Source: Gallionella sp. (GTDB lineage: Bacteria > Pseudomonadota > Gammaproteobacteria > Burkholderiales > Gallionellaceae). From it: a stretch of 64,000 bases of DNA. The notes beneath the pieces are model-generated. The model was not told the origin of the DNA and searched no databases. It was given only the letters and a program-made list of their open reading frames with translations. Location of the stretch: NCBI GenBank assembly GCA_017880865.1, contig JADGRL010000004.1:1-64000 (forward strand), written 5' to 3'. The translations under genes and the position numbers were made by a program. Shown here in pieces: positions 29,854 to 41,632 of this stretch (position 1 is its first letter; each line of letters opens with the position of its first letter).

Positions 29854-31881
29854 TCACTCAAACCAGTTTCGCACCGTCAGCAGCACGAACACACCGATGA
29901 TCATTGAAAATGCATAGTGATAAATATAGCCGGACTGAAGACGCCGGAGCACGCCGGAGAACAGGCCCACCAGCTTCGCAGTACCGTTCACCATCACGCC
30001 GTCGATCAGCTTCACATCGCCGAATTTCCACAGGAAGCGGCTAGCCCCGCGCGCGCCGCCGGCAAAGAACCAGTCGTTGAAACGATCGAAGTAATATTTG
30101 TTATCCAGTACGGTATAGATGAACATGAAGCGCTTTTGAATCGCGGCGGGAATATCCGGGCGCTTCATATAGAAGAACCACGCGCTGACCACCCCGGCCA
30201 GCGCCAGGATGAAAGGCTTGGCAACAAACGAATGCAACGCCATCTGCATCGCCCCTTGGAATTCTTCACGCATTTCAGCGATAGCCTCATAATGCTCATG
30301 GCTGATGTAAATCGCGTCACGGAAATAGTCACCGTACAACATCGGTTCTATCGTTACGAACCCGATCAGCACAGAAGGGATTGCCAGCAACACCAACGGC
30401 AGCCACACCACCCACGGTGTCTCGTGCGGTTTCTGTCCCGGTGCCAGACCATGGTGATGATCCGCAGACACTTCCTCATCCGCGTGGTCGCCCTGATGGT
30501 TATGATGTCCTTTGCCGAAACGCTCTTCGCCGTGGAACACAAGGAAGTACATGCGGAACGAATAAAACGCGGTGACGAACACGCCAGCCAGTACCGCATA
30601 ATAGGCGAAGCCAGCACCTGGCAAATGCGAATATTCCACCGCTTCGATGATGCTGTCCTTGGAATAAAAACCGGAGAAGAACGGCGTGCCGATCAACGCC
30701 AGCGAACCGATCAGCGACGTGATCCAGGTAATCGGCATGTATTTCTTCAGACCGCCCATGTTGCGGATGTCCTGATCGTGGTGCATCGCGATGATCACCG
30801 AACCTGCGGCCAGGAACAGCAGCGCCTTGAAGAACGCGTGGGTCATCAGGTGGAAGATCGCCACCGAATAAGCGGAAGCGCCCAGCGCGACGGTCATGTA
30901 GCCCAGTTGCGACAGCGTGGAATAGGCGATCACGCGCTTGATGTCGTTCTGGATGATGCCGAGAAAACCCATGAACAGCGCGGTGATCGCGCCGATGATC
31001 ATCACGAATGACAAGGCGGTATCGGACAACTCGAACATCGGCGACATGCGCGCAACCATGAAAATACCGGCGGTGACCATCGTCGCGGCGTGAATCAGCG
31101 CGGAGATCGGGGTCGGGCCTTCCATCGAATCGGGCAGCCAGACATGCAACGGGAACTGCGCCGATTTGCCCATCGCGCCGATGAACAACAGTATGCATAT
31201 CGCGGTCAACAAACCGACCGACATGCCAGGGATCGGGGCCAGGTCTTGGGCATGACTGGCCGCATTGGCGAACACGGCGGCATAATCCAGCGTGCCGAAC
31301 ACCTGCAACACCAGTGCGATGCCAAGCAGGAAGCCGAAGTCGCCGACGCGATTCACCAGAAAGGCTTTCAGGTTGGCGTAAATCGCGGTTGGCCGGTCAA
31401 ACCAGAAGCCGATCAGCAAATAGGATACCAGTCCCACCGCTTCCCAGCCGAAGAACAGCTGCATGAAGTTGTTGGCCATCACCAGCATCAGCATCGAGAA
31501 GGTGAACAGCGAGATGTAGCTGAAGAAACGCTGATAACCGGGGTCTTCCACCATGTAACCGATGGTGTAGATATGCACCATCAGCGACACGAAGGTAACC
31601 ACCAGCATCATCGTCACGGTCAGCCTGTCAATCAAAAAGCCCACATGAAAGCTGGTATCGCCCGAGGTTAACCAGGTATAGACCGAGCCGTTGAACATAT
31701 GGCCTGCCAGCACATCATCGAAAATCGCCAACGAGGCCAGGAACGAAACGGCGACCAGCGCGATCGTGATGCGATGCGACCAGGTGCGTCCCAGCCACTT
31801 GCCGAACAAACCGGCTGCAATCGCGCCGACCAATGGCGCCAGCGGAACCAACAGATAAAGACCTTGCATATTCATCCGCAT
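29854..31881 (-). CDS. nuoL: NADH-quinone oxidoreductase subunit L
   Basis: Largest membrane subunit, 675 residues, distal proton channel with the long lateral helix at its C-terminus. Visible motifs: LFFGWEAVGLVSYLLIGFW, PLHVWLPDSMEGPTPISALIHAATMV and IKRVIAYSTLSQLGYM. ATG at 31881 shares its A with the nuoK stop (TGATG); a TTG one codon upstream is less likely. A His/Asp-rich loop (GKGHHNHQGDHADEEVSADHHH) lies about residue 460. Confidence 0.97.
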   Translation of the reverse strand: MRMNMQGLYLLVPLAPLVGAIAAGLFGKWLGRTWSHRITIALVAVSFLASLAIFDDVLAGHMFNGSVYTWLTSGDTSFHVGFLIDRLTVTMMLVVTFVSLMVHIYTIGYMVEDPGYQRFFSYISLFTFSMLMLVMANNFMQLFFGWEAVGLVSYLLIGFWFDRPTAIYANLKAFLVNRVGDFGFLLGIALVLQVFGTLDYAAVFANAASHAQDLAPIPGMSVGLLTAICILLFIGAMGKSAQFPLHVWLPDSMEGPTPISALIHAATMVTAGIFMVARMSPMFELSDTALSFVMIIGAITALFMGFLGIIQNDIKRVIAYSTLSQLGYMTVALGASAYSVAIFHLMTHAFFKALLFLAAGSVIIAMHHDQDIRNMGGLKKYMPITWITSLIGSLALIGTPFFSGFYSKDSIIEAVEYSHLPGAGFAYYAVLAGVFVTAFYSFRMYFLVFHGEERFGKGHHNHQGDHADEEVSADHHHGLAPGQKPHETPWVVWLPLVLLAIPSVLIGFVTIEPMLYGDYFRDAIYISHEHYEAIAEMREEFQGAMQMALHSFVAKPFILALAGVVSAWFFYMKRPDIPAAIQKRFMFIYTVLDNKYYFDRFNDWFFAGGARGASRFLWKFGDVKLIDGVMVNGTAKLVGLFSGVLRRLQSGYIYHYAFSMIIGVFVLLTVRNWFE

Positions 31882-32186
31882 CAACCTTTCAAACTGTCCA
31901 GATCGTCGACATTGATGGTGTTCAGATTACGGAACAGCACCACCAGAATCGCCAGCCCGATGGCCGCTTCGGCTGCGGCCACGGTCAGGATGAAGAACAC
32001 GAAAACCTGTCCGGCGGTATCGTTCAGATAATGCGAAAACGCGACGAAGTTGGTATTCACCGCCAGCAGCATCATTTCGATCGCCATCAGCAGCACGATC
32101 AGATTCTTGCGATTCAAAAAAATACCGACCACGCTGATGGCGAATAGCACGGCGCTCAGTACCAGATAATGCGACAGTGTTATCAC
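31881..32186 (-). CDS. nuoK: NADH-quinone oxidoreductase subunit K
   Basis: Three-span subunit of exactly 101 residues. Start set at GTG 32186 ([20 protein letters not shown]) with AGGGAG upstream; the longer frame reads back through the intergenic repeat. Conserved glutamates appear in [19 protein letters not shown] and [13 protein letters not shown]. The 135 bp before it contain a REP-type composite element. Confidence 0.96.
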   Translation of the reverse strand: MITLSHYLVLSAVLFAISVVGIFLNRKNLIVLLMAIEMMLLAVNTNFVAFSHYLNDTAGQVFVFFILTVAAAEAAIGLAILVVLFRNLNTINVDDLDSLKG

Positions 32187-32214
32187 TCTTTTCACTCCCT
32201 TGTTTGTAGGTGTC

Positions 32215-32325
32215 GTAGGTCGGACTTTAACCAGCGACTTGGCTACCGTTTTTTGGCGGCCTAGTCGAATGGCTATGCAAAGCCAGCCCGACATATCCGC
32301 TAAGTCGGGTTTAAACCCGACCTAC
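32215..32325. repeat. Composite REP-like element between nuoK and nuoJ, contains nuoJ stop
   Basis: Outer 9-bp inverted repeat GTAGGTCGG (32215-32223) / CCGACCTAC (32317-32325). The right end is an 18-bp perfect palindrome, GTCGGGTTTAAACCCGAC (32304-32321), and CCCGAC/GTCGGG pairs also occur inside. The left half holds a 47-nt core (32229-32275), AACCAGCGACTT, a variable stem with loop GTTTTTTG, and TAGTCGAATGGCTA, shared with 53169-53215. On the minus strand the nuoJ stop TAG is bases 2-4 of the element. Confidence 0.85.
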
Positions 32326-32930
32326 TTTTCGCCCTGCATCTTCACGATACGCAAGCGATCCTTTTTCTTGACCGCGACCTGCTCGGAGACCACCTGCGAT
32401 TTGGCATCTTTGCGTCGACGCATGGTCAGCGCGATCGCGGCCACCATCGCCACCAGCAGGATCACCGCGGCAATCTCGAACGGATACACATAGTCGGTAT
32501 AGATCAGCCGCCCCAGTTCCTTGGTGTTGCTGTAATCAGCGGCATGTTTGATGGCGACACGGCCGGCTGATGTCTCACGCGAGCCCAGTACCCAGATCAT
32601 CTCGAACGCCATCAATCCGGCCAGGGCCGCGCCGAACGGCAGCCAGCGCCAGAATCCTTCGCGCAGCCTCACCAGATTGATGTCCAGCATCATCACGACG
32701 AACAGGAACAACACCATCACCGCGCCGACATACACCAGCACCAGCGTGATCGCGAGGAATTCCGCCTCGAGCATCATCCAGATGCCGGCGGAGCTGATGA
32801 ACGCCAGCACCAGATACAGCACCGCATGCACCGGATTGTGCGCGGTGATCACGCGCAATGACGCAAACACGATCAACGCTGCGAACATATAAAACACGAT
32901 GGTTTCAAAATTGCTGGTTACAAAATCCAT
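32322..32930 (-). CDS. nuoJ: NADH-quinone oxidoreductase subunit J
   Basis: Five-span membrane subunit, 202 residues, with PVHAVLYLVLAFISSAGIWMMLEAEFLA and the conserved YVGAVMVLFLFVVMM pi-bulge helix, ending in a charged tail (RRRKDAKSQ, VKKKDRLR). The stop codon is supplied by the foot of a REP-like element. Confidence 0.96.
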   Translation of the reverse strand: MDFVTSNFETIVFYMFAALIVFASLRVITAHNPVHAVLYLVLAFISSAGIWMMLEAEFLAITLVLVYVGAVMVLFLFVVMMLDINLVRLREGFWRWLPFGAALAGLMAFEMIWVLGSRETSAGRVAIKHAADYSNTKELGRLIYTDYVYPFEIAAVILLVAMVAAIALTMRRRKDAKSQVVSEQVAVKKKDRLRIVKMQGEK

Positions 32931-32950
32931 TAACTTATCCTCTATCCGGC

Positions 32951-33439
32951 TTATCGGTACTTCGCATCCGCCGCGCGGTCACGGGCAATCTGCTCTTCAT
33001 ATTTGTCGCCTATCGCCAGCAACATCGGCTTGGTGTAATACAAGTCGCCGCGCTTCTCGCCGTGATATTCAAACACGCGCGTTTCGACAATCGCATCCAC
33101 CGGACAGGATTCTTCGCAGAAGCCGCAGAAGATGCACTTGGTCAAATCGATGTCATATTGCGTGGTGCGCCTTGTGCCGTCCCCACGCTCGGCCACTTCG
33201 ATCTTGATCGCCAGCGCCGGACAGACCGCCTCGCAGAGCTTGCAGCCGATGCAGCGTTCTTCGCCGTTGGCATAACGGCGTTGCGCGTGCAGGCCGCGAA
33301 AGCGAAAGCTCTGCGGAGTCTTTTCTTCCGGGAACTGCACGGTGATCTTGCGCGCGAAAAAATACCGCCCAGTCAGCGCCATGCCTTTGACCAGCTCATA
33401 GAGCAGGAAGGTCTTTAAGAAATTTTTAATTTTTTCCAT
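32951..33439 (-). CDS. nuoI: NADH-quinone oxidoreductase subunit I
   Basis: Peripheral-arm ferredoxin subunit, 162 residues, carrying clusters N6a and N6b. Cysteines C63, C66, C69, C73 ([12 protein letters not shown]) and C102, C105, C108, C112 ([12 protein letters not shown]) are complete. An N-terminal amphipathic helix docks to the membrane subunits. Confidence 0.97.
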   Translation of the reverse strand: MEKIKNFLKTFLLYELVKGMALTGRYFFARKITVQFPEEKTPQSFRFRGLHAQRRYANGEERCIGCKLCEAVCPALAIKIEVAERGDGTRRTTQYDIDLTKCIFCGFCEESCPVDAIVETRVFEYHGEKRGDLYYTKPMLLAIGDKYEEQIARDRAADAKYR

Positions 33440-33468
33440 GTCTTATATCTGTCCTTGGGTATCTTTGA

Positions 33469-33490
33469 GCGCGATGAATCGTGCCCCTAC
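33469..33490. repeat. Half REP-like element at the end of nuoH
   Basis: GCGCGATGAATCGTGCCCCTAC matches the right half and centre of the palindrome at 4234-4261 with one change; the left arm is missing. The nuoH stop TAG (33489-33487 on the minus strand) occupies the same position in the GTAG foot as in the other copies. Confidence 0.7.
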
Positions 33491-34527
33491 CACAACCAAT
33501 ACGGGGTTTGCATCCATACCGCAATCACCACCACCCAGATGATGGTCAGCGGAATAAATACTTTCCAGCCCAGACGCATCAGTTGGTCATAACGGTAACG
33601 CGGGAAAGTCGCGCGGAACCACAGGAACAGGAACAGAATGAATGAGACCTTGCCCAGTAGCCAGATGAAGCTGTCCGGCAGGAACGGCAACGGTGACAGC
33701 CATCCGCCCAGAAACATGATCGAGGTCAGGAAGGCGATCAGAATCATGTTGGCGTATTCGGCCAGGAAAAACAGCGCGAACGTCATGCCGGAATATTCGA
33801 CGTGAAAACCCGCGACGATCTCGGATTCACCTTCGGCCATATCGAACGGCGCGCGGTTGGTTTCCGCCACGCCCGAGATCAGATACACCAGAAACATCGG
33901 GAACAGCGGGATCACATACCAGTTCAACATACCGAATTGGCCATGCTGACCATGCACGATGTCGCTCATGTTCATGCTTTGCGAGACCATCAGCACGCAC
34001 ACCAGCGCGAAGCCCATCGCGATCTCATACGACACAATCTGCGCCGCCGAGCGCACCGCACCGATGAACGCGTATTTGGAGTTGGATGCCCAGCCGGAAA
34101 TGATGATGCCATATACACCCAGCGAGGTCATCGCCAGAATGTACAACAATCCTGCGTTGACATTGGCCAACGCCATCCCGTCACTGAACGGCACGACAGC
34201 CCATGCCGCCAGCGCGGGAGCCAGGGCCATGATGGGTGCGAGGATGAACAGGAATTTGCTCGATCCGGTCGGGATGATAATTTCCTTCATCAGCAATTTT
34301 AAACCGTCGGCGATCGGTTGCAGCAAGCCGAATGGGCCGACACGGTTCGGGCCGATGCGGATTTGCATGTAAGCGATGACCCAGCGTTCAACCAGCGTCA
34401 GGTAAGCGACCGTCAGCATGATAGGCACCACGATGGCCAGTATCTTCGCTACTGTCCAGAGCGGCAACCAGAAGGGGCCGAACAGGTCCAGGCCCGCGTG
34501 TTCCAGAGTTTGCAGCAGTTCCATCAT
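33487..34527 (-). CDS. nuoH: NADH-quinone oxidoreductase subunit H
   Basis: Quinone-chamber membrane subunit, 346 residues, eight spans. Shows [33 protein letters not shown], split here as the quinone-loop motif, [14 protein letters not shown] and [20 protein letters not shown]. Its ATG overlaps the nuoG stop. Confidence 0.97.
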   Translation of the reverse strand: MMELLQTLEHAGLDLFGPFWLPLWTVAKILAIVVPIMLTVAYLTLVERWVIAYMQIRIGPNRVGPFGLLQPIADGLKLLMKEIIIPTGSSKFLFILAPIMALAPALAAWAVVPFSDGMALANVNAGLLYILAMTSLGVYGIIISGWASNSKYAFIGAVRSAAQIVSYEIAMGFALVCVLMVSQSMNMSDIVHGQHGQFGMLNWYVIPLFPMFLVYLISGVAETNRAPFDMAEGESEIVAGFHVEYSGMTFALFFLAEYANMILIAFLTSIMFLGGWLSPLPFLPDSFIWLLGKVSFILFLFLWFRATFPRYRYDQLMRLGWKVFIPLTIIWVVVIAVWMQTPYWLW

Positions 34528-36884
34528 GCTCGCTCCACCGTAATTGCGCCGAACATCGCGCCCAGTTCCATCGTGGCAGGATGACCCGCCGCGATGCGCG
34601 CAGTTGACATCGGCAACCGGTCATTCGCCTGCACGACGAAGCCCATGCTCCCGCTGCCTTGACTGACCTTGACGGCGTCGCCGGATTCCACACCCAGTTT
34701 TTGCAACTCGCTGCTATGCATTTCCACACAAGGTGTCGCCGCATCGTGCGTCTTTTGCAACGTGGTTGCGCGACGCACCAGCGCATCGGCAAAGTAGATC
34801 GGCACATCGCTGACGCGCTGCATGCCCTGGTTGCCGCCGCCCATGACGGCTTGCAGTGCAACACCGGCTATATGATTATTCAATCGGTCAGCCACGCCTG
34901 TCGCCACGTCTGTCTGAGGTAGCACTTCATCGCGCACCGCTTCGCTGGTGTCGTAATCAAAGCCGGACACATCCAGCAGATTGCCCAATACACGCAAAAC
35001 TTTCCAGGCCGGGCGCGCTTCACCCAATGGCTTGACCGCGCCCCTGAAGCTTTGCACGCGGCCTTCAGTGTTCACAAAGGTACCGGACGTTTCGGTGAAC
35101 GGCGCGATCGGCAGCAGCACATCGGCGTAATAAGTCGCGTGATGTTTGTAGGCAGACAAGGCCACGACCATATCGGCAGCATGCATCGCGCTCAACGCCT
35201 GTTGCGGATTTTGCATGTCCAGCTCAGGCTCGACATTCAGCAGGATGTAAGCCTTGCGCGGTGATGCCAGCATTTGCGCGGCATTCATGCCTTGCGTGCC
35301 GGGAACTGCTCCGGCCAGATAACCGCCGACACTGTTCGCCGCCTCACCCAAAAAGCCGAACTTCGCAGCGCACAGCGTTGCGATCTGTTCGGCCAGCAAA
35401 GCGATTTGCGCGGCTTGTGGATGTTGTTGCGCAAAATTGCCCAGCAACACCGCGACCCGTTCGCCGCTCGCCAGACTAACGGCTATTGCGCGCGATTGTG
35501 CGGATGGCTGCACCGCATCAATTGCCTTCTGCACTTCACTAGGAAGAACGACAGATTTTGCTGCGGCGAGTGCTTTCAGAATTTGTGCCAGATTATTCAA
35601 CAACTCGCTTGGCACGACGATGGACTTGTTCGTCACCGGCATCAGCAGGTCATCATCACTTGAATGAACGATGTTGGCTTGAGCGCCCTTCTTGACTGCC
35701 TGTCTTACGCGTTGCGCCAGCAGCGGATGGTCTTTGCGCAAAAAGCTGCCGACGATCAGAAAACGGTCACGGGTATTGATCTCATTGATGGGCATACCCA
35801 GCCATGGTGCACAGGATTGTTTGCCGTCCGCACTGAAGTCGGACTGGCGCAATCGAAAATCGATATTATCGCTGCCGATGCCGCGCATCAGTTTTTGCAG
35901 CAAATAAAGCTCTTCCAGCGTGCTGTGCGGTGTCGCCAGCGCGGCGATCTGCTCTGCTCCGGCGGCATTGGCCACCTGGCGCAAACCATTCGCCACATAT
36001 TCGAGCGCGGCTTGCCATTCGACTTCGATCCACTTGCCGTCTTGTTTGAGCATCGGGCGGGTCAGACGCTCAGGCACATTCAGGCCTTCGTAGCTAAAGC
36101 GGTCTTTATCGGAAATCCAGCATTCGTTGATGGCTTCGTTTTCAATCGGCACGACGCGCAGCACCTTGTTGTCTTTCACCTGTATCGCAAGATTGGAACC
36201 CAGACCATCGTGCGGGCTGACTGAACGACGACGCGACAATTCCCAGTTGCGTGCGGTGTAACGGAACGGCTTGCTGGTCAGCGCGCCGACCGGACACAAA
36301 TCGATCATGTTGCCGGACAACTCGGAATCCACCGAGCTGTTCACAAAGCTCATGATCTCGGCATGCTCGCCACGGAACGCCATGCCCAGTTCCATCACCC
36401 CGGCGATTTCCTGTCCGAAACGCACACAGCGCGTGCATTGGATGCAGCGGCTCATCTCTTCGGTGGAGATCAGCGGGCCGATGTCCTTGTGCATCACGCT
36501 GCGCTTTTCCTCGTGGTAACGCGATGCGCCACCACCATAACCCACGGCCAAATCCTGCAACTGGCATTCGCCACCCTGATCGCAAATCGGGCAATCGAGC
36601 GGATGGTTGATCAGCAGAAATTCCATCACGCCTTTTTGCGCCTTGACCGCCATCTCCGAATGAGTGCGTACCTTCATGCCTTCGGCAGCTGGTGTCGCGC
36701 AGGCTGGCAGCGGCTTGGGCGCCTTCTCCACTTCCACCAGACACATACGACAATTGGCCGCGATGGAAAGTTTTTTGTGGTAGCAAAAATGCGGGATGTA
36801 GACACCGGCCTGGTGCGCCGCGTCCATCACCGTGGAACCGCGCGCGGTCTGAACCGACTTGCCATCAATTTCAATGTTAATCAT
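34524..36884 (-). CDS. nuoG: NADH-quinone oxidoreductase subunit G
   Basis: Largest peripheral subunit, 786 residues. The N-terminus is a plant-type 2Fe-2S domain with C34, C45, C48 and C62, then the His-Cys3 cluster region [20 protein letters not shown], the N4 cluster [14 protein letters not shown] and a molybdopterin-oxidoreductase-like body. The C-terminal 100 residues resemble a MopB-type beta domain. The 786-residue size is usual for betaproteobacteria and shorter than the 908 of E. coli. Confidence 0.97.
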   Translation of the reverse strand: MINIEIDGKSVQTARGSTVMDAAHQAGVYIPHFCYHKKLSIAANCRMCLVEVEKAPKPLPACATPAAEGMKVRTHSEMAVKAQKGVMEFLLINHPLDCPICDQGGECQLQDLAVGYGGGASRYHEEKRSVMHKDIGPLISTEEMSRCIQCTRCVRFGQEIAGVMELGMAFRGEHAEIMSFVNSSVDSELSGNMIDLCPVGALTSKPFRYTARNWELSRRRSVSPHDGLGSNLAIQVKDNKVLRVVPIENEAINECWISDKDRFSYEGLNVPERLTRPMLKQDGKWIEVEWQAALEYVANGLRQVANAAGAEQIAALATPHSTLEELYLLQKLMRGIGSDNIDFRLRQSDFSADGKQSCAPWLGMPINEINTRDRFLIVGSFLRKDHPLLAQRVRQAVKKGAQANIVHSSDDDLLMPVTNKSIVVPSELLNNLAQILKALAAAKSVVLPSEVQKAIDAVQPSAQSRAIAVSLASGERVAVLLGNFAQQHPQAAQIALLAEQIATLCAAKFGFLGEAANSVGGYLAGAVPGTQGMNAAQMLASPRKAYILLNVEPELDMQNPQQALSAMHAADMVVALSAYKHHATYYADVLLPIAPFTETSGTFVNTEGRVQSFRGAVKPLGEARPAWKVLRVLGNLLDVSGFDYDTSEAVRDEVLPQTDVATGVADRLNNHIAGVALQAVMGGGNQGMQRVSDVPIYFADALVRRATTLQKTHDAATPCVEMHSSELQKLGVESGDAVKVSQGSGSMGFVVQANDRLPMSTARIAAGHPATMELGAMFGAITVERA

Positions 36885-36905
36885 TGCTCACCTAATCCGT
36901 CAGCT

Positions 36906-38186
36906 TCACACCAAGCAGCGCTTGTGTTCGATGTGATATTCAAATTCGTCGCGAAAATGCCTGAGCATGCCCTGCACCGGCCACACCGCGGCTTCACCTA
37001 ATGCGCATATCGTGCGCCCGGCGATGTTGTCGCCGATACTCAACAGCAAATCCAGATCTTCGGGGCGGCCCTCGCCGTGCTCGATGCGATGCACGATGCG
37101 ATACAGCCAACCAGTGCCTTCGCGGCACGGCGTGCACTGCCCGCAGGACTCCTCAAAATAAAAATACGACAGCCGCTCCAGCGCACGCACCATGCAGGTC
37201 GTCTCATCCATCACGATCACCGCACCGCTGCCCAGACCGGAACCGGCCTTCTGAATGGAATCGTAATCCATCGTCAGTCCCATCATAATCTCGGCGGGCA
37301 ACACCGGCATCGACGAACCGCCCGGGATCACCGCCTTGAGCGTGTGTCCGTGGCGCACCCCGCCGGCCATTTCCAGCAACTTGGCAAAGGGTGTGCCCAT
37401 CGGCACCTCAAAATTGCCGGGATTGTTCACATGACCGGACACGGAAAATAACTTTGTGCCGCCGTTGTTGGGCTTACCTAATTCCAGAAATTTTTGACCG
37501 CCGTGATTGATGATGTACGGAATGCTGGCAAAAGTTTCGGTGTTGTTGATCGTGGTCGGCTTGCCATACAGACCGAAGCTCGCCGGGAACGGCGGCTTGT
37601 AACGCGGCTGGCCTTTTTTGCCTTCGATGGATTCGAGCAATGCGGTTTCTTCGCCGCAGATATACGCGCCATAACCCAGATGATTGTGCAGATCAAAACT
37701 AAAATCCGTGCCCAGGATGTTGTCGCCAAGATACCCCGCAGCACGCGCCAGCTCGCAGGCTTCTTCCATGCGCTCGTAGGCTTCGAATATTTCACCGTGC
37801 ACATAGTTATAGCCGGTCTTAACGCCCATCGTGTAAGCGGCGATCGCCATGCCTTCGATCAGCAGATGCGGGTTATAGCGCAGGATGTCCCAGTCTTTAC
37901 AGGTACCCGGCTCGCCTTCGTCGGTGTTGCAAACGATATATTTATCGCCAGTGTAGTTCTTCGGCATGAAGCTCCACTTCAGGCCAGTTGGGAAACCCGC
38001 GCCTCCACGCCCGCGCAATGCCGATGACTTGACCTCGGCGATTATCACATCGGGCGACATCTTTGTGGTCAGCACCTTACGCAGCGCCTGATAACCGCCG
38101 ACCTTGAGATAGTTCTCCAGCGTCCAGGGCTGGTCGAAATCCATCGTGGTGAGAATGACCGGGCCCTTCATGCCAGTGTCTTTCAT
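36906..38186 (-). CDS. nuoF: NADH-quinone oxidoreductase subunit F
   Basis: NADH- and FMN-binding subunit with cluster N3, 426 residues. [13 protein letters not shown] (about 59-71) binds FMN/NADH, and the 4Fe-4S ligands are C348, C351, C354 ([11 protein letters not shown]) and C394 (ICALGEAA). The ATG overlaps the nuoE stop as ATGA. Confidence 0.98.
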   Translation of the reverse strand: MKDTGMKGPVILTTMDFDQPWTLENYLKVGGYQALRKVLTTKMSPDVIIAEVKSSALRGRGGAGFPTGLKWSFMPKNYTGDKYIVCNTDEGEPGTCKDWDILRYNPHLLIEGMAIAAYTMGVKTGYNYVHGEIFEAYERMEEACELARAAGYLGDNILGTDFSFDLHNHLGYGAYICGEETALLESIEGKKGQPRYKPPFPASFGLYGKPTTINNTETFASIPYIINHGGQKFLELGKPNNGGTKLFSVSGHVNNPGNFEVPMGTPFAKLLEMAGGVRHGHTLKAVIPGGSSMPVLPAEIMMGLTMDYDSIQKAGSGLGSGAVIVMDETTCMVRALERLSYFYFEESCGQCTPCREGTGWLYRIVHRIEHGEGRPEDLDLLLSIGDNIAGRTICALGEAAVWPVQGMLRHFRDEFEYHIEHKRCLV

Positions 38187-38662
38187 AATTGGTCCAGTTC
38201 CGCCAAAATTTGATCAATCTTTGCAGGTGTCATGCGTGCACAGATTTTTTTGTTGTTCAATGTGAACAGCGGCGCATCCTTGCACGCGCCCATGCATTCG
38301 CCCTCGCGCAAGCCATACTTGCCGTCCGCAGTCACCTCATTAAAACCGATGCCCAGCTTGTCTTGCAGATAATCCACGACCTCTCCAGCCCCGCCCAGCG
38401 TGCAGGAAAGATTGGTGCACACCGTGATGGTGTTTCGGCCCATCGGCTTGAGGTTATACATATGGTAGAAGGTCGCGACTTCAAACACCGCCATCTGCGC
38501 CATGCCCAGATAGATAGCGATATCCGCCATATCATCGGTGGCAATCCAGCCTTTTTCATCTTGCACGAAACGCAATGCGGCCATCACCGCAGACTGCCGC
38601 TGATCCGCCGGATACTTCTTCAGCTCACGGTCGATCTTGACTTGTATTTGTTCAGTTAACAT
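38183..38662 (-). CDS. nuoE: NADH-quinone oxidoreductase subunit E
   Basis: Thioredoxin-fold 2Fe-2S subunit (cluster N1a), 159 residues, with ligands C82, C87 ([10 protein letters not shown]) and C123, C127 ([11 protein letters not shown]). The ATG shares its A with the nuoD stop TAA. Confidence 0.97.
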   Translation of the reverse strand: MLTEQIQVKIDRELKKYPADQRQSAVMAALRFVQDEKGWIATDDMADIAIYLGMAQMAVFEVATFYHMYNLKPMGRNTITVCTNLSCTLGGAGEVVDYLQDKLGIGFNEVTADGKYGLREGECMGACKDAPLFTLNNKKICARMTPAKIDQILAELDQL

Positions 38663-39915
38663 TAACGGTCTACCTCACCAAAAACGATGTCCTGGGTGCC
38701 GATGATGGTCACCACGTCCGCAATCATATGACCGCGCGCCATTTCGTCCAGCGCGGCCATGTGGGCGAAGCCCGGCGCGCGTATCTTCAAACGATAGGGT
38801 TTGTTCGCACCGTCAGAAATCAGGTAAATGCCGAACTCCCCCTTGGGATGTTCGACGGCCGCGTAAGCCTCTCCGGCCGGCACATGCATCCCTTCAGTGA
38901 ACAGCTTGAAGTGATGGATCAACTCTTCCATGTTTTCTTTCATGGCTTCGCGCCGAGGCGGCGCAAATTTATGGTCGCTGGTCATCACGGGTCCCGGGTT
39001 GGCGCGCAACCAGGTGATGCACTGCCCGATGATACGGTTGGACTGCCTCATCTCTTCGACGCGCACCAGATAACGATCATATGAATCGCCGGTCTTGCCA
39101 ACCGGAATATCGAAATCCAGGCGGTCATAAACTTCATAGGGCTGCTTCTTGCGCAGATCCCACTCGATGCCCGAGCCACGCAGCATCGGTCCGCTAAAAC
39201 CCAGCGCCAGCGCGCGTTCCGGCGTGACGATGCCGATATTGACGGTACGCTGTTTCCAGATGCGGTTATCCGTCAGCAGGGTCTCGTATTCATCCACACA
39301 CTTGGGGAAGCGGCGGGTGAAGTCTTCGAGGAAATCGAGCAACGAACCCTGACGGTTTTCGTTGAGTCTTTTTACCGCTGCGGCGTTATGAATTTTGGAA
39401 GCCTGATATTGCGGCATGCTGTCCGGCAGATCGCGATACACGCCACCCGGACGATAGTAGGATGCATGCAGCCGCGCACCGGATGCGGCTTCGTACGCAT
39501 CCATCAAGTCTTCGCGCTCGCGGAAGCAATACAGGAATACGGTCATCGCACCGATGTCCAGCCCGTGCGCGCCCAACCACAGCAAATGGTTCAGCACACG
39601 GGTGATCTCATCGAACATCACGCGGATATATTGCGCACGCAATGGCACATCGATACCGGCCAATTTCTCGATCGCCATCACATAAGCATGTTCGTTGCTC
39701 ATCATCGAGACGTAATCCAGCCTGTCCATGTAGGGCAAGGCTTGAAGGAAGGTTTTGTGCTCGGCCAGTTTTTCGGTAGCGCGATGCAGCAATCCGATAT
39801 GCGGGTCGGCGCGCTCGATCACCTCGCCATCCAATTCCAGCACCAGACGCAACACCCCGTGCGCGGACGGATGCTGCGGGCCAAAATTCATGGTGTAGTT
39901 TTTAATTTCAGCCAT
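38662..39915 (-). CDS. nuoD: NADH-quinone oxidoreductase subunit D
   Basis: 49-kDa-type subunit lining the quinone pocket, 417 residues. Starts [20 protein letters not shown] at ATG 39915; the longer frame from 39951 reads back into nuoC and is not the family start. The quinone histidine is in [21 protein letters not shown]-terminal [13 protein letters not shown] is invariant. Overlaps nuoC by 8 bp. Confidence 0.98.
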   Translation of the reverse strand: MAEIKNYTMNFGPQHPSAHGVLRLVLELDGEVIERADPHIGLLHRATEKLAEHKTFLQALPYMDRLDYVSMMSNEHAYVMAIEKLAGIDVPLRAQYIRVMFDEITRVLNHLLWLGAHGLDIGAMTVFLYCFREREDLMDAYEAASGARLHASYYRPGGVYRDLPDSMPQYQASKIHNAAAVKRLNENRQGSLLDFLEDFTRRFPKCVDEYETLLTDNRIWKQRTVNIGIVTPERALALGFSGPMLRGSGIEWDLRKKQPYEVYDRLDFDIPVGKTGDSYDRYLVRVEEMRQSNRIIGQCITWLRANPGPVMTSDHKFAPPRREAMKENMEELIHHFKLFTEGMHVPAGEAYAAVEHPKGEFGIYLISDGANKPYRLKIRAPGFAHMAALDEMARGHMIADVVTIIGTQDIVFGEVDR

Positions 39916-40588
39916 GTTTACGCTCCATGTTACTGGCGTAATTTTCTTCACGCACGATGCGCGGTGTCACTTCGCGCGGCTCGATCGAGACCGGCTGGTA
40001 CACCACACGCTGCTGCTCGGGGTCGTAGCGCATTTCCACGTGACCTGACAGAGGGAAGTCCTTGCGGAACGGATTACCGACAAAACCATAATCGGTGAGC
40101 AGGCGGCGCAGATCGGGATGCCCGGTGAACACGATGCCATACAGATCGAAGGCTTCGCGTTCATACCAGTTGGCGGCTGGCCAAATTTCGATCACCGATG
40201 CCAGTACCGGAAAATCATCTTCCTCGGCAAACACGCGCACCCGCAAGCGCTGGTTATGCGTAATCGACAAAAGATGGTAGACCACCGCAAAGCGGAGCGG
40301 GAAAGTTGCAGGCACGTCTTCCGATTTCAGATAGGCGCCCCCCTCGCAGATATCGCTGCCGTAAGTGGAGTAATCCACACCGCACAGATCGACCATTTGC
40401 TCGAAACGAAAATCCGCATCATCGCGCAACAGGGTCATCACCTGCAGCACATCGGTGGCGCGTATCGCCACGGTCAGTTCACACAGATTGACAACCGAGC
40501 TCACCAAACGCTTGCCGAACTGGCCGACAAGCTTGTCTTGCAGCGCGAATAATTTATTGTCTTGTAAATTGCACAAATCAGCCGTCAT
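39908..40588 (-). CDS. nuoC: NADH-quinone oxidoreductase subunit C
   Basis: 30-kDa-type structural subunit, 226 residues from ATG 40588 (MTADLCNLQ). A GTG at 40594 overlapping the nuoB stop is an equally possible start and would add two residues. The family signature is [29 protein letters not shown] (given here as the [12 protein letters not shown] and [13 protein letters not shown] segments), followed by [12 protein letters not shown]. Confidence 0.96.
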   Translation of the reverse strand: MTADLCNLQDNKLFALQDKLVGQFGKRLVSSVVNLCELTVAIRATDVLQVMTLLRDDADFRFEQMVDLCGVDYSTYGSDICEGGAYLKSEDVPATFPLRFAVVYHLLSITHNQRLRVRVFAEEDDFPVLASVIEIWPAANWYEREAFDLYGIVFTGHPDLRRLLTDYGFVGNPFRKDFPLSGHVEMRYDPEQQRVVYQPVSIEPREVTPRIVREENYASNMERKHG

Positions 40589-40590
40589 GT

Positions 40591-41070
40591 TCACCCGCGC
40601 GCAATCGTGTTGGTACGTTTGATTTTATTCTGCAACTGAATGATGCCGAACAGCAAAGCCTCAGCCGTCGGAGGGCAACCGGGCACATACACATCCACCG
40701 GCACGATGCGATCACAGCCTCGCACCACCGAATAGGAATAGTGGTAGTAGCCGCCGCCATTCGCGCAGGAACCCATCGAAATCACCCAGCGCGGCTCGGC
40801 CATCTGGTCGTAGACCTTGCGCAAGGCCGGAGCCATTTTATTGCACAGTGTGCCGGCCACGATCATCACATCCGATTGACGCGGGCTGGGACGAAACACG
40901 ATACCGAAGCGGTCCAGATCGTAACGCGCCGCACCCGCGTGCATCATTTCCACCGCGCAACAGGCCAACCCGAAGGTCATCGGCCACAGCGAACCAGTAC
41001 GCGTGTAATTGATGATGGTGTCGAGCGTCGTGGTGACGACACCTTTTTCCAGAATACCTTCTATTCCCAT
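40591..41070 (-). CDS. nuoB: NADH-quinone oxidoreductase subunit B
   Basis: Subunit carrying terminal cluster N2, 159 residues from ATG 41070 ([20 protein letters not shown]). Ligands are the tandem C37-C38 ([10 protein letters not shown]), C102 (GSCANGGG) and C132 ([12 protein letters not shown]). Its start overlaps the end of nuoA by 10 bp. Confidence 0.98.
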   Translation of the reverse strand: MGIEGILEKGVVTTTLDTIINYTRTGSLWPMTFGLACCAVEMMHAGAARYDLDRFGIVFRPSPRQSDVMIVAGTLCNKMAPALRKVYDQMAEPRWVISMGSCANGGGYYHYSYSVVRGCDRIVPVDVYVPGCPPTAEALLFGIIQLQNKIKRTNTIARG

Positions 41071-41417
41071 TCCAGAGCCCCTTTCATCCATTCGTAGATA
41101 AAGCCGACCACCAGAATGGCCAGAAAGATCATCATCGAAACGAAACCAAAAGTGCCGATTTCCTTGAGCACGATCGCCCAGGGAAACATGAACGCGATTT
41201 CGAGATCGAACAGAATAAACAGGATGGCCACGAGGTAATAGCGCACATCAAATTTCATGCGCGCATCTTCGAAGGCCTCAAAACCGCACTCGTAAGGAGA
41301 GAGTTTTTTGCTGTCAGGCCGATTGGGCGAGACCAGCTTACCCAATATCACAGGCACCACGCCCATCGCGATACCGACACATATGAACAACAGCACCGGG
41401 AAATAATTTTCCAACAT
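41061..41417 (-). CDS. nuoA: NADH-quinone oxidoreductase subunit A
   Basis: Three-span membrane subunit, 118 residues, first gene of the operon. Contains [29 protein letters not shown] (family loop, seen as [10 protein letters not shown] and [11 protein letters not shown]). The operon promoter must lie in 41418-41530 or further up, since tRNA-Leu and secG precede it on the same strand. Confidence 0.97.
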   Translation of the reverse strand: MLENYFPVLLFICVGIAMGVVPVILGKLVSPNRPDSKKLSPYECGFEAFEDARMKFDVRYYLVAILFILFDLEIAFMFPWAIVLKEIGTFGFVSMMIFLAILVVGFIYEWMKGALEWE

Positions 41418-41530
41418 TGGGCTACGCCCCCTCTGTTTATGGTTAGTGAGTTAACCCAGAATTACTTTTGAATCGCATTGCTTGTTGAACCGATTATCTG
41501 GCCAACACGCGCATGCATCTACTTCAATCT

Positions 41531-41617
<87 letters not shown>

Positions 41618-41632
41618 AATACCGCTATAAAT

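Noticed and set aside
29917..31011. 364-residue plus-strand frame opposite nuoL
   Set aside because: His/Arg/Gln-rich shadow of the nuoL codons; nuoL is complete on the other strand.
32229..32275. Core hairpin as an integron attC site
   Set aside because: It has conserved fold with variable arms like attC, but lacks RYYYAAC and GTTRRRY boxes and is not next to cassette genes.
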